Source of the DNA: Megamerina dolium | Taxonomy: Eukaryota; Arthropoda; Insecta; Diptera; Megamerinidae | DNA length: 64,000 nt | Assembly: GCA_963854835.1 (NCBI GenBank) | Contig: OY978528.1 | Span: forward strand, 36,166,769 to 36,230,768 | Direction: 5' to 3' | In this document: positions 23,055 to 34,152 of the stretch, one piece after another | How the letters are laid out: every line of letters starts with the position of its first letter | How positions within the stretch are numbered: position 1 is the stretch's first letter | Notes under the pieces: generated by a model | Databases searched by the model: none | What the model saw: only the letters and a program-made list of their open reading frames with translations | Told to the model about the DNA's origin: nothing | Program-made: the position numbers and the translations under genes

Positions 23055-24066
23055 TGGAAAATTATGGACTCATTTCTGGTCGCATATTCCAGGTGTTTTT
23101 CGGCTATTGCTCTCTTCAAACGGATTAATTGTATTCGGTAGCGTTCTCCATTGATGGTTTCACCCGATTTTAGCAGCTCATAATACAGCACACCCTTCTG
23201 ATCCCACCAAATATAAGGCATTAACTTCGCGCCATGGATATTCGGCTCTGCTGTTGATTTGGCTGGTTGGCCGGGTTTCACATATGTTTTTTTGGGTTGG
23301 TTTTTTGTTCTTGGGGTTGTCATAATGGATCCATTTTTCATCACCAGTAACAATCCGATGTAATAATGACTTCTTTTTGTGGCGTTCCAGCAGCATTTCG
23401 GACATGCAAAATTGCCTTTCAACGTCTTTCGGCTTCGGTTCATGTGGCACCCAATTTCCTTGCTTTTGAATGTAGCCGGTTGCTTTTAAACATTTTGAAA
23501 TGGTTGCTTGAGTGACTCCCAAAGATTCTGCAAACTCTCCTTGTGTTTGGCAACAATCTTCATCGAGTAAAGCTTCCAGTTCTTCATCTTCAAACTTTTT
23601 TGGCTGCCCAGGACGTTCTTCGTCTTCCAAGCCAAAATTACCACTTTTAAATTGTGCAAACCAAATTTGGAACGTTCGCTCAGCTAGAACATGTTCATCA
23701 TAAACTTCCACCAAAATACGATGACTTTCGGCAGCAGTTTTCTTCATATTAAAGTAATGAAGAACAACTCCCCATAAAAACACTTTTTCAGGCACAAAGT
23801 TCGACATATTTGAGTGAAAAGAAATTATTGTTGTTTACGCTTCAAATAAATGACATATACTGAAAAAGACGCACAATGACAGTAGCTTCCCAATGCATGT
23901 TCGGAATATTGGAACGATGGAATAATAATCAAGTAACGCCATCTCTTAGAAAACCGCACGAATTAAGTTATAGATCCAATATTTTTGTTTGAAGGTGGTA
24001 GTTTGGAATGAATGGTGTATGAAAATATCGGCAATTACTTTGGCAATTTCTTAGTTGCCAACCCAA
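23055..24066 (-). pseudogene. mellifera-type mariner, copy B (left end missing)
   Basis: Colinear with 19361-20345, ending at the same terminal repeat and TA. The frame from 23807 reads MSNFVPEKVFLWGVVLHYFN to [19 protein letters not shown], so the first Asp motif survives here. It then shifts into [20 protein letters not shown] and [20 protein letters not shown]. The part encoding the second and third catalytic residues was left out by the duplication breakpoint. Not functional. Confidence 0.88.
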
Positions 24067-24313
24067 TATAATGAACTAATGATTATTTTAGAATATATTC
24101 TGTGCAACTTTTGAAGACCAGAGAACTATTCAAATAACGAGATCATATACGAATTCGCCGTGAGATTCTGTTCAAAAAATATTTTAAGGATAAATGTAAT
24201 ATTTATCATTTGACTAACTTTAATCGATTTAACGATTTCAGAACTGGCCAATATTCGCCAAAGTAAAACTTTTGACTATTGATAGATTAATTGGTCATAG
24301 AACGAACAACAGT
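24067..24313. other. Duplicated flank interrupted by RTE
   Basis: Nearly identical to 20346-20593. The last 13 bases (AACGAACAACAGT, 24301-24313) are repeated at 27680-27692 as the RTE target duplication. Paralogous DNA in unit 1 shows the unoccupied site at about 20581-20593. Confidence 0.85.
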
Positions 24314-27300
24314 GGTGGTCTGGTGGTGTTTTCGCAAGGTAACGTGTCTAACTGCCTCAACCAGGTGGGGCTAGCGCAATCCTTGTTGAACTCATCGCAA
24401 GTCAACTCACTGGCTGTCATGTAGTTTGATCTGAGCGCTATGTGATGATACCTTTATTTGTTAATGAGGGGTAGTCATATAGCTTGCTCTGCTTACTCTG
24501 TGATGGCGCTTTCATTATTATTAATGGGGGCCCTCCATGTGGCGACCACCGGGCAACGTCTTCCTGGCACCCGCTGGGAGGCGGCTGAAGTGAGTGGCGA
24601 AAATCTCCTCGGTTAGAGGTTGTGCGTTGGGTTTGGGACCCGCCACATAAAAAACCCCCCCAATGAAAAAAACAAATATGCCTCGGAGAAGGACTACCGT
24701 TTTTGTTGATGACCCCCGCAAACGAAAAAAGGACCACGATTTACGGATATGCACCTGGAATGTCCGATCCCTTTATAGGGAGGGTGCCTCTATCCAGCTG
24801 GTTGATGTCCTCGAAAAATACAGAGCTGACATCACCGCTCTCCAGGAAATGCGATGGACAGGACAGGGCTGCTCCAAAAGAGCGTCCTGTGACATCTACT
24901 ACAGTTGCCATGCTGAAAGGCACGAATTAGGATGTGGATTTTTGGTCAGCAAGAGACTACGACATCTTGTCTCGCAGTTCACGCCTGTGAACGAACGGCT
25001 GGCCACAATCCGCATCAAGGCAAAATTTTTCAACATCAGCCTTATATGTGCCCACGCTCCGACGGATGAGAAGGACAATGTGACCAAGGAGAGCTTCTTT
25101 CAGCGCCTCGAAGAAGCTTATGACCGCTGCCCCCGCCACGATATCAAAATCGTGCTTGGCGACTTTAATGCCAGGGTGGGCAAGGAAGGTACCTTTGGTC
25201 CAACTGTCGGAAAATTCAGCCTCCACCAAAACACCTCCGATAACGGAATGAGGCTGATTGACTTCGCCGCAGCACGAAACATGGTAATTGGTGGTACCAG
25301 ATTCCAGCATCTCGATATCCACAAAGCGACATGGCTGTCTCCAGATCATCGTACAAGAAACCAAATTGATCATGTGTTGATTGACGGAAGGCATGCTTCC
25401 AGTGTGATGGACGTGAAATCGATCCGTGGTGCCAACATCGACTCGGATCACTACCTTGTTGCAGCTAAGGTGCGCACACGCTTATGTGTCGCAAATAACA
25501 AGAGAAGTCCCACACAGAGAAAGCTCGACGTCAGTAAGCTGCAATCACCAGAGACAGCAGATGCATTTTCCACTCGACTATCGGATCTGCTTATGCAGAA
25601 CACTCCCCCACTTGATGATACATGCGCACGGTGGACACATATATCCCACTCCATGACTACTGCTGCCGAGGAGGTAATCGGTTACTACCGGCCTCTGAGG
25701 AATGAGTGGTATGATCAGGAGTGTCGCGACGCTACCGCAGAGAAAGACGCCGCCTACAGAAAAACCCTGCGTGCAGGCGTAACGCGAGCTGTTAAGGAGC
25801 GGTACAGAGAGAAAAGGAGTGCAGAGAGACGTCTTTTCAGGCACAAGAAGAGGGAGTTGGAAAGACGCGAGTGTGAGGAGATAGAGATGTGTACCGACAA
25901 GAATGAGACTCGAAAATTCTTTGAAAAGATCAAGCGCCTGAGTGGAGGTTTAAATCCCGGAGCCTCTTCTTGTCGTGATGGAAATGGGAATCTGGTTACG
26001 GATGTCCAGAGTGTACTGAGCCTATGGAGGGAACACTTCTCCACGTTACTGAATGGCGATGCTACGAACAATTCCGCCAGTGGAGGAGAATGCCCGATAA
26101 CCCCAATTACAGATGATGGTGTTGATGTTCCACCACCCGACTATGACGAGGTTGAAACGGCCATTTTAAGGCTGAAGAACAACAAAGCTGCAGGTGCTGA
26201 TGGCCTGCCTGCCGAGTTGTTTAAGACCGGAGGCGATGAGCTGCTCACCCGCATGCACCAGCTCATAAGCAGAATATGGTCGGATGAAAGCATGCCTGAT
26301 GATTGGAGGCTCAGTGTTCTCTGTCCTGTACATAAAAAAGGAGACCCCACAATTTGCGCCAACTACCGTGGAATAAGTCTCCTGAGCATCGCGTACAAGG
26401 TTCTATCGAGCGTACTCTGTGAAAGATTGAAGCCTATGCTCAGCAACCTGATTGGACCTTATCAGTGTGGCTTCAGACCTGGTAAATCCACCATCGACCA
26501 GATTTTCACACTGCGCCAAATCCTGGAGAAGACCCAAGAAAAACAGATCGACACACACCACCTATTTGTTGATTATAAAGCCGCTTTCGACAGTCCGGTA
26601 AGGGATTACCTCTACGCAACAATGTCTGAGTTCGGTATTCCTGCAAAGCTCATTCGACTTTGTAGAATGACACTGCATAACTCCCGTTGTGCAGTGAAAA
26701 TTGGGAAGGACCTCTCCGCACCGTTTAATACCGAACGGGGTTTCAGACAAGGTGATTCGTTATCGTGCGACTTCTTCAATCTTATTATGGAGAAAATAAT
26801 ACGAGCTGCTGATCTACGACATAATGGCACTATCTTCAACAAAAGTGTCATGCTGTTAGCGTATGCCGACGATATTGACATAATCGGCATGAACACGCGA
26901 GCAGTCAGTGCAGCATTCTCAGAGTTGGAAAGAGAGTCGCGTCGGATGGGTCTCACGGTGAACGAGGGCAAGACGAAGTATCTAGTGTCAACAAACAAAG
27001 AGTCCCGGCGTCTTGGACAGCACGTCACTGTTGACAACTACGCTTTTGAAGTAGTAAGGGACTTTGTCTATCTTGGAACCAGCATTAACAGCAGTAATGA
27101 CGTCAGCTTGGAGATCATGCGTAGGATAACTTTTGCTAACAGGTGTTACTTTGGGCTGAGTAAGCAATTGAGAAGTCGAGCCCTCTCTCGAAGAACGAAA
27201 ACTACACTCTACAAGTCTCTCATCATGCCTGTCCTAACATATGGCGCTGAAGCCTGGACAATTTCCACCTCGGATGAGCGAATACTTGGAGTTTTCGAGA

Positions 27301-27679
27301 GAAAAGTCCTACGCAAGATCTTTGGACCTATTTGCGTTGGTGGCGAGTACCGAATAAGGTACAACCATGAGCTGTACGAGCTGTATGCCGATATTGACAT
27401 AGTAAAGCGCATCAAAATCCAGCGGCTGCGCTGGCTAGGTCATGTCGAGCGAATGGAAGAACACGCTCCAGCTAAGAAGGTGTTATATTCGGAACCCGCT
27501 GGAGGACGACGCAAAAGAGGAAGACCAAACCTCAGGTGGAAAGACCAAGTACTGGAGAACCTGTCGGCGCTTGGAATTTCTAACTGGCGCCAGCTAGCGA
27601 AGAACAGAGATGGCTGGCGAAGCATGTTATTTTCGGCCTAAATCGATATTCGGTTGTTATGGCCACATAAGTAAGTAAG
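24314..27679 (+). mobile_element. Full-length RTE-type LINE, intact ORF, 13-bp target duplication
   Basis: 3366 bp with a 5' leader of about 350 bp, one long ORF and a (GTAA)n tail after TTATGGCCACATAAG. Perfect duplication AACGAACAACAGT on both sides. Relatives in the window: 11150-13433, 17795-18180, 42149-42290, 45690-45930, 47812-49005, 54577-56150 and 63936-64000. Confidence 0.96.
24663..27641 (+). CDS. RTE ORF: APE endonuclease plus reverse transcriptase (992 codons)
   Basis: The N-terminal apurinic-like endonuclease (about residues 25-265) shows RICTWNVRSL, ALQEMRW, IVLGDFNARVGKEG and IDSDHYLVAAKV: the Asn, Glu, Asp/Asn and Asp/His sites. A charged linker (residues 340-440) precedes the RT, with NNKAAGADGLPAELFK, NYRGISLLSIAYKVLS, GPYQCGFRPGKSTIDQ, HHLFVDYKAAFDS, ERGFRQGDSLSCDFFN and catalytic YADD near residue 734. 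The C-terminus (RLRWLGHVERMEEHAPAKK; GRRKRGRPNLRWKDQ) is typical of RTE proteins. No RNase H domain is present, also as expected. No stop or frameshift interrupts it, and all recognisable catalytic residues are present, so it looks recently mobile. MPRRRTTVF, six codons in, is an alternative start. Confidence 0.95.
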   Translation: MKKTNMPRRRTTVFVDDPRKRKKDHDLRICTWNVRSLYREGASIQLVDVLEKYRADITALQEMRWTGQGCSKRASCDIYYSCHAERHELGCGFLVSKRLRHLVSQFTPVNERLATIRIKAKFFNISLICAHAPTDEKDNVTKESFFQRLEEAYDRCPRHDIKIVLGDFNARVGKEGTFGPTVGKFSLHQNTSDNGMRLIDFAAARNMVIGGTRFQHLDIHKATWLSPDHRTRNQIDHVLIDGRHASSVMDVKSIRGANIDSDHYLVAAKVRTRLCVANNKRSPTQRKLDVSKLQSPETADAFSTRLSDLLMQNTPPLDDTCARWTHISHSMTTAAEEVIGYYRPLRNEWYDQECRDATAEKDAAYRKTLRAGVTRAVKERYREKRSAERRLFRHKKRELERRECEEIEMCTDKNETRKFFEKIKRLSGGLNPGASSCRDGNGNLVTDVQSVLSLWREHFSTLLNGDATNNSASGGECPITPITDDGVDVPPPDYDEVETAILRLKNNKAAGADGLPAELFKTGGDELLTRMHQLISRIWSDESMPDDWRLSVLCPVHKKGDPTICANYRGISLLSIAYKVLSSVLCERLKPMLSNLIGPYQCGFRPGKSTIDQIFTLRQILEKTQEKQIDTHHLFVDYKAAFDSPVRDYLYATMSEFGIPAKLIRLCRMTLHNSRCAVKIGKDLSAPFNTERGFRQGDSLSCDFFNLIMEKIIRAADLRHNGTIFNKSVMLLAYADDIDIIGMNTRAVSAAFSELERESRRMGLTVNEGKTKYLVSTNKESRRLGQHVTVDNYAFEVVRDFVYLGTSINSSNDVSLEIMRRITFANRCYFGLSKQLRSRALSRRTKTTLYKSLIMPVLTYGAEAWTISTSDERILGVFERKVLRKIFGPICVGGEYRIRYNHELYELYADIDIVKRIKIQRLRWLGHVERMEEHAPAKKVLYSEPAGGRRKRGRPNLRWKDQVLENLSALGISNWRQLAKNRDGWRSMLFSA

Positions 27680-27692
27680 AACGAACAACAGT

Positions 27693-27800
27693 AGCTTTTT
27701 GAAAATGCCATGATGCCAAAAACTGTATGAAAATTAAATTTTGATCGAGTATCTTATTATGCATAATGAAAAAAAAAGAATATTTTGAAAAGACATTATT
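27693..27800. other. Duplicated flank up to the Jockey insertion
   Basis: Matches 20594-20700. The paralog continues ACTTATGATC, found here only at 39719, so 27801-39714 is an insertion; TATT (27797-27800 and 39715-39718) is the short target duplication. Confidence 0.85.
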
Positions 27801-28059
27801 TAAATAATTCCAAGACACTACTACTTGTGAAAGTCACCAATAAGAGTGGACGTGTTTCGCATCTCTCTTTTGATAGAGTCGGAAAAGTGATTGATTTCGG
27901 TAAAAAAAAAAATTAAATATATTGCGAAAAGACGCTAAGAAAACTCAAGGAGTTATTTCTGTGATTTTTTTTATTGCTTATACAAATAAGCAAAAAGAAC
28001 ATTAAAATCAAAGAAAATAAAAAAATAATATCGTTTGCAAACATTTTGTTTGTAATATG

Positions 28060-29597
28060 AGTGTTCAGCGCTCTCCTCTCCGGCAACGGCAATCGCCTGT
28101 TAATGTGTATGTAAAAAATAATTTGCAATCACCTGCGCAAACCCCCCCGATAAGGGCATTATAAAAAAAAAAACAGTTGATACACACTGCACAAGTGAAA
28201 GTAACAGTGCAAATCTTTTGCCTGTACATATTCCTCACTCTAACACTACATCAAAATTTGCAACAACAATAAATACAGACAAAAAAAATAATTTGTTCTA
28301 TCGTGATATACTATCTCCCTCTATACCGTGGAGTGTACAATGTGCTTCTCCTGCTGTAACACCAACAGCTACAACATCAAAGCAATCAAATAACGGCACT
28401 TCTACTGAAGTGCATGACCCAGTAGTTAAAGCAACTAGTGCGATGACTAATAAAGAACCAGTTGCTGTTCAAACTGGTATTGATCGCTACATTACTGTAG
28501 TAAAGCGAAAGAGAAGTCCGCAAAATTCAAAACAAATGAATTCAACAAAAATTCAAAAACAGAACACTGTCCCTATTAGTTCGGAAAATAGATACGCTCT
28601 GCTTTCAGGTGATGAAAGTGACGAAAATATTATCCCCAAGAAAAATTTCAAACCCCCACCCATTTTCTTGAGAGAACGCAACTCAGATAAGTTGATTTCT
28701 AGAATTACAAGTCTTATAGGACCAAAGAATTTCCACGTTGTTCCTATTCGCAAAGGCCAAATTGAGGAAACGAAAGTGCAAATCTACAGCGAAACTCATT
28801 ATCGCAAAGTAATTGCGGAATTTGATGCTGTAAAAAAGAATTACTACACATATCAGCTAAAAGGTAGTAAGGGCTTAATCGTTGTACTCATAGGCGTCGA
28901 ACCCAACGTTGACATTAATGAAATAAAACTTGCCCTTCAGGAAGAAGGGTTTCAAGCCAAAACCGTTATATCGTATTGAGCTTCAGCCTGAAACAAAACC
29001 CCTAAAAAAAGGTGAAGTACACCCCATATATAAAATTCGATATTTATTGCATCGCAAAATCACAATCGAAGAACCCCATAAGAGAACTGGACCTCCTCAG
29101 TGCAGTAACTGCCAAGAATATGGACATACTAAGACATATTGTACCCTGCCAGGTGTTTGTGTGATTTGTGGAGATCTCCATAAATCAAACATATGCCCAA
29201 AATCTGCATAAAAAAATGCAGCAATTGTGGAGGTAATCACACCGCAAATTATAGAGGTTGCCCAGTATATACAACCCTAAAGCTAAGTTTCTCCGCTAGC
29301 AATCAACCTCTAAAACCAGTTGAGCAAACTCAGATAGCCAACTCAAGTAAGAGACAAAATATTGATGCAACACAATTCTTCTCTGCAATGCCAAACAAGA
29401 ATCAAATCAATTCATACGCTAGTGTGTTAAAACAAAACCCACACCAACAAAGCAATGTAAATAATGAGCAGAAACACTCACTGCCCACCCAACAGCCAAG
29501 TACCCTTGAACATTTGCTTCAAACATTAATTCAGAATATGAACCAATTCATGAACTCAATGCAAACAATGATGCAAGAAATGATGAAGAATCAATAG
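28060..29597 (+). pseudogene. Jockey ORF1 (gag-like, three CCHC-type knuckles), frameshifted
   Basis: A plausible start is MSVQRSPLRQRQSPVNVYVK at 28060. A shift at the A-run near 28160 moves to the long frame TSKFATTINTDKKNNLFYRD ... GPKNFHVVPIRKGQIEETKV (28218-28976), which resembles the RRM-like central part of Jockey gag. After a deletion near 28975 come three knuckles: CSNCQEYGHTKTYC (CX2CX4HX4C), CVICGDLHKSNIC (CX2CX3HX4C) and, in a further frame, CSNCGGNHTANYRGC (CX2CX3HX6C). A Gln/Asn/Met-rich tail ends at 29597. In Jockey elements this protein binds the RNA and packages it. Three frame breaks make this copy defective. Confidence 0.85.
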
Positions 29598-29626
29598 ATG
29601 TTACTCCAAACATTGCTATCCAGACC

Positions 29627-30330
29627 ATGAGTTGTCTCAAGATATGCCACTGGAACGCCAACGGCTTAAGCCAGCACCGTTTGGAGCTAATTCAATTCCT
29701 TGAATCCAGCCAAATCAACATAATGATGATATCTGAGACCCATTTCACTGACAAAAATTGCTACCAAGTACCATATTACAAACTGTACACCACAAATCAT
29801 CCGCATGGTAAGGCACGCGAAGGAACTGCCATATTGATAAAAAGCAGAATAAAACATTTATATGTCTGGAAGAATACATCTCTAAACTAGTAATATCTGC
29901 GATATATTGTCCCCCAAGATACAGTATTACCGAACAGCAATATAAAGAATTTTTCTCAACTCTTGGTAGCAAATTCTTGGTTGCTGGTGATTTCAACGCC
30001 AAACACACTCACTGGGGCTCCCGCTTAATAACTCCAAAAGGCAGAAGACTATGTTCAATCATCACTAACCAAGGTTACGATGTTATTTCAGATAGTCAAC
30101 CGACATATTGGCCGACGGACAAGAGGAAAATACCCGATCTCATAGACTTTGGAGTCGCCAAAGGTTTGCAGATGAAAAATATCTCCACAGAGTGTAATTA
30201 TGATCTATCATCTGACCACTCACCCACGGTAATATCTATAAAATCACCAAGCCCCCAACGCAATTGCGTTAGGAAGAAAATAGACTAGTTAAAATTCAAG
30301 GAATATCTAAATTCCCATCTTCCTCTGAGT
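29627..30330 (+). pseudogene. Jockey ORF2, endonuclease part
   Basis: MSCLKICHWNANGLSQHRLE with the catalytic ISETHF (Glu) reads to about 29890. A frameshift then leads to LGSKFLVAGDFNAKHTHWGS and CNYDLSSDHSPTVIS, the Asp/Asn and SDH sites of the APE-type endonuclease. One stop (30286) precedes KFKEYLNSHLPL, where the SINE interrupts the ORF. Confidence 0.88.
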
Positions 30331-30720
30331 TAGGTTAGGTTAGTTTATGTGGCTGCCCTCTCTCTGAGAGAACACACTTAGGCCAGAAAAGCTCATTGTG
30401 ATACCACTGAGCTTCTCTTCCAATGCTGTTGTGCGTGTTAAATTTGGACAGCATTAGAAGGGACCTACTTATATTAGCCGGTTCCGAACGGCAGAACCTT
30501 TGCGACATCACTTTTTCTGAGCTTTGTCACAGAGCTCTTTTAAGAAGCACTTTTGGCAAATTGTTACTGCCGGAAAAATTACCAATTCTTACCGGCAGGT
30601 GGGTACCGTACGAACGAAAAATCTTTTCGATATTAAATTTTGTTATGCTTCAGCCGGGGATTGAACCCACGACCTACAGATCAGAAGGCCAACGCACTAA
30701 CCAATGAGCTACGGCACCCA
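30331..30720 (-). repeat. SINE inserted in Jockey ORF2 (8-bp target duplication)
   Basis: 390 bp on the minus strand with a tRNA-like head (TGGGTGCCGTAGCTCATTGG, B-box GGTTCAATCC) and a tail ending CTAACCTAACCTAA. Target duplication CTCTGAGT at 30323-30330 and 30721-30728. The host ORF2 reads through in frame when it is removed conceptually (NSHLPL then STVLRNG). Confidence 0.92.
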
Positions 30721-30728
30721 CTCTGAGT

Positions 30729-31421
30729 ACTGTGTTAAGAAATGGACACGATGTAGACTCAGCACTCGAAAAATTCAACCAGCTGCTCTCATTAGCTCTC
30801 AGCTCAGCCACCTGCACAAAGGTATGCAAGCAATCAAACTATAGCCCATACACACCAGCCGATATTGAATTGCTAGTAAGACAGAAAAGAAGACTCCGAA
30901 GACAATGGCAAGAATTCAGATCACCGAATCTGAAAACACAACTACAGCACTGCACTCGAAAGTTAAAGCAAGCCTTAAAAAATAAAAACAACAAAGAGTT
31001 AGAAGAGCACATAGCGAAATTAACACCTGGTGAAGCGTCAGACTACTCTTTGTGGAAATCAGCAAAAAATTCAAATCGGCCAATTCTCAGTGATTCCCCT
31101 ATCCGTTTGAGTGACGGTAATTGGGCTAGAAGCAACTGTGAGAAGGGTTTGGCTTTTGCAAACCACCTAAAAAGTGTGTTTACACCCAATCCACCCTCTT
31201 TACAGTCCTCATTACCAAAATTAACTTCTCAACCTTGCTCAATAACACTCAAAATTAAAAAAAAGGACATATTCAAAGCAATTTATAAAGATTTAAACCC
31301 AAAAAAATCACCTGGTCCAGATAAAATTACCGTAATCAGTAATTCATCTCATGCACATTTTCAATGCTATCCTTCGTATTAAACACTATCCCAAATGCTG
31401 GAAAACTTCAAAAATTATTAT
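30729..31421 (+). pseudogene. Jockey ORF2, linker and start of reverse transcriptase
   Basis: Reads VLRNGHDVDSALEKFNQLLS, LVRQKRRLRRQWQEF, FKAIYKDLNPKKSPGPDKIT, and after a frameshift the FNAILRIKHYPKCWK region of RT. It is interrupted at 31421 by the Pao element; the 5-bp ATTAT duplication is 31417-31421. Confidence 0.88.
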
Positions 31422-31850
31422 TGTCTAAATCCCTTTAGACAAGCCATATGGTCAGTCCCTGTAAGAAAGAAGTAAAAATAATGAAATAGTATTTATAAAA
31501 TGAATTAATGATACTTACCATTTTTACTTACCTTACCTTGCATACTTACCATATGGCAACCCAACTCTCCACATAAATTCCCCTTTTATGTTTTTGGGTT
31601 TTCGCGGTTCGTATTATGATCGACCGATGCTATCATCTAGACATTCGGTCTTTTAACATCTATCGAGATCGTGCCATTCCGCGCAGTACATAATAGGCAA
31701 ATAAAAGTTACATTAGAGTGTTTCAAAAAATTCTTTAAAAATTAAAGTGAAACGAAATTATTAAAACGTGGAAATAATTAAAACTATATATGTGCTAATA
31801 CATTAGAGTGGCTCAAAAAAAAAAGTTTTTTTTTTGTTTTATAAAATTTT
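31422..31850 (+). repeat. 5' LTR of the Pao element (second half not matching the 3' LTR)
   Basis: The first 263 bp or so match the 3' LTR with only about two differences. After CATTCCGCGCA (about 31684) the sequences are unrelated. If both LTRs were equal in length this one would end near 31847, but no CA end or primer-binding site could be fixed there. Confidence 0.6.
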
Positions 31851-31979
31851 TATTTTGTAAAATATCGTTTTATAAACTTAATTTTTTTTTTACCAAAGAA
31901 CGACCCATCATCGCATCCAATGAGGTAGCAGCACATCAACACCAATCCTAGCAGCAGACTCACAACACAGATAAGGATA

Positions 31980-32412
31980 AAATTTCTGATTTTTTAAAAT
32001 ATATTATATATTCATATATTCACATATATTATATACACCGTTTTATATATTTTCATATATACGTATATACACATTTTTTATATATTCCCATATATATCAT
32101 ATACTCATTTCTATATATTCACATATATATATTTTCACTTACATATATATATACACATTTTATCTGTATATATTCTCATATATATTTTCTTCGGAATATA
32201 TATATATTCCCTTAAATATATACATATTTCTTCTTTATATATATTCTCATATATATATTTTTCTAATTTACACATTATATCGATAACATTTCTGTTATCG
32301 ATCGATCGATACATTTCTCTATATCGTCATCGTCGCATAATCGGTCAGTGCATTTTGGTGTATTTTTTTTATACTCTCTACACTCCACAAACCTTAATAG
32401 ATTCGGTCAAAT
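31980..32412 (+). other. AT-rich Pao leader
   Basis: Irregular ATATAT and TTCATATAT repeats between the LTR region and gag; includes a small palindromic ATCGATCGAT block near 32300. Non-coding. Confidence 0.5.
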
Positions 32413-33550
32413 ATGCCAGTGACGAAATCACCAGAAAAGCAGGAAATAGCCTCTGAAGGTCGTAGGGCAGAGTCAGCTGGCGCTATTCCAAAAGGCGCAG
32501 TGGAAAAAATGCCAAAAATTCCATCCGAAACAAAAAAAAACCCCTAGGAAAAGAGCTTATGACCCCTCCATGAATGAGTTCATTTTCGAGGCGGACAACA
32601 TGGTGCATTTCTGCACGAAGTTTTCAACAATTCCGGTTGAAGACTTAACACCTTCTCTCCTGAAGGCTAAGCTCGAGGACTTGAGCTGCTATTATGATCA
32701 AGTCAAGTCCACGTTTAGAAGAGTAGGTTTAACGGATGAGGATGAGCTGCCCAGTGATTTCAAAATGGCAGCGAGAAATAAAATGGAACTCTGCCAAGAG
32801 CGCGTGCACACCATAAAAGCACAGATTTCGGATCTCTTAGAAGTTCAATAAGCCTCCAGATTGGAACTTCCATCACAAGCAGAAATTACCTCTATTTCTG
32901 CAACAGAGCAGGCAAATAATTCCGCGATTTGCCTGACTGTTCCTACTTGTGATACCGAAACATTTTCCGGCGGGTACGAAGAATGGACGTCCTTCCGCGA
33001 CATGTTTACGGCGGTTTACATAAATCGCCCTAAACTCTCTTCTGCCCAAAAACTGTATCATCTCCGATACAAAACTGCAGGAAAAGCTGGAGCTATTGTG
33101 AAGCAGTACGCGCTCAACAAGGAAAATTTCGAATTGGCATGGAATGCGCTAAAGGCCCGCTTCGAAAACAAGCGAATTCTGGTCGATAAGCAAATAAAAA
33201 CTCTCTTGAACCTCCCTCAAGTGAGTTACGAGAATAGCGAGGCAATTCAGAAATTGCAAACCACGATCAATAATTCTCTGTCCGTCTTATCCTCTCAAGG
33301 AGTCTCGACAGAGAATTGGGACCCGATCCTGGTGCATATCTGCTGTTCAAAACTGCCTGAAGATTCCTTGGCTCTTTGGGAACAATCCCTAAGTTCCCGC
33401 AAGGATCTTCCAACATGGCAGCAGATGGACGAATTCTTGACTCCCAGAACAAAACCCAAAACTTTTTTGCAGAAAGCAATCGGACATTCTCTTGTCCAAT
33501 CTGCGAAGCCGCACATTCGCTTAAATCCTGTGAGCGGTTTAAAAAGTTAG
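32413..33550 (+). pseudogene. Pao gag, DUF1759-type, N-terminal part
   Basis: Starts MPVTKSPEKQEIASEGRRAE. One extra base in an A9 run near 32540 shifts into RKRAYDPSMNEFIFEADNMV. A TAA at 32849-32851 then interrupts (LLEVQ-stop-ASRLELPS) before the conserved gag core FSGGYEEWTSFRDMFTAVY and the helices that follow (SAQKLYHLRYKTAGKAG, NLPQVSYENSEAIQKL). Near 33470 a slip in a T-run moves into the zinc-finger frame. The protein is a capsid-like structural protein. Lesions are few, so the copy is not ancient. Confidence 0.85.
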
Positions 33551-34152
33551 TTGTTCGTGATAGAGTGAGGCTTGTTCGAGAACACAATCTCTGTGAGAAC
33601 TGCCTGGCCTTTACTCACCATAAACGGGACTGCAAGAGCAAACACTCCTGTTTGCAATGTCAGCGAAGGCATCACACGATGCTTCACATACCAGCAGACA
33701 ATATTCCCAGTAGGAACACCAAGGTTTTGGCGCAAACCTCCACGCTTCAGCCGCACAATAAGAAAAAGAGCACGCAGCAGACGATAACCCCCTCAAGAAA
33801 CTCGAGAAGCCGGAGATCTCAGGACCGATCATCCGAAGATGAGCAACCCTGCTCATCATGCTCCAAATCTTCTTCAAAGGTGCAAGCATTGTTCACCTCA
33901 AATGAAGAAAGAACTCTTTTGCCCACAGCTCTTGTCTCTATAGAGCATCTTGGAGAACTTCACAAGGTTCGAGCACTCATCGATCAAGGTTCTCAACGAA
34001 CATTCATCTCTACCAAGGTACAAAATCGGCTTAGGCTTCCTTCGCAAGCAACTCACGTCGAAATTTCTGGAATGGGTGGTAAAACCATCCAAAACTCTAA
34101 CCAGACTTGTACCGTTACGTTAGTCGCCCCAAAATTGTACTCTCACAATTGA
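33470..34152 (+). pseudogene. Pao zinc knuckles and aspartic protease
   Basis: The knuckle region reads CPICEAAHSLKSCERF, CENCLAFTHHKRDC and CLQCQRRHHTMLH. A Ser/Arg-rich spacer precedes the protease: KVRALIDQGSQRTFISTKV, with DQG at the active site as usual for Bel/Pao. It continues to about 34152, where the frame stops and the next frame takes over. Confidence 0.82.

Noticed and set aside
24703..27625. Numerous antisense ORFs across the RTE
   Set aside because: No domain match; they follow from the intact sense frame of 992 codons.
30316..30350. TTAGGTTAGGTTAG resembling telomere repeat
   Set aside because: Only two to three units, forming the tail of a SINE with its own target duplication; dipterans lack such telomeres.
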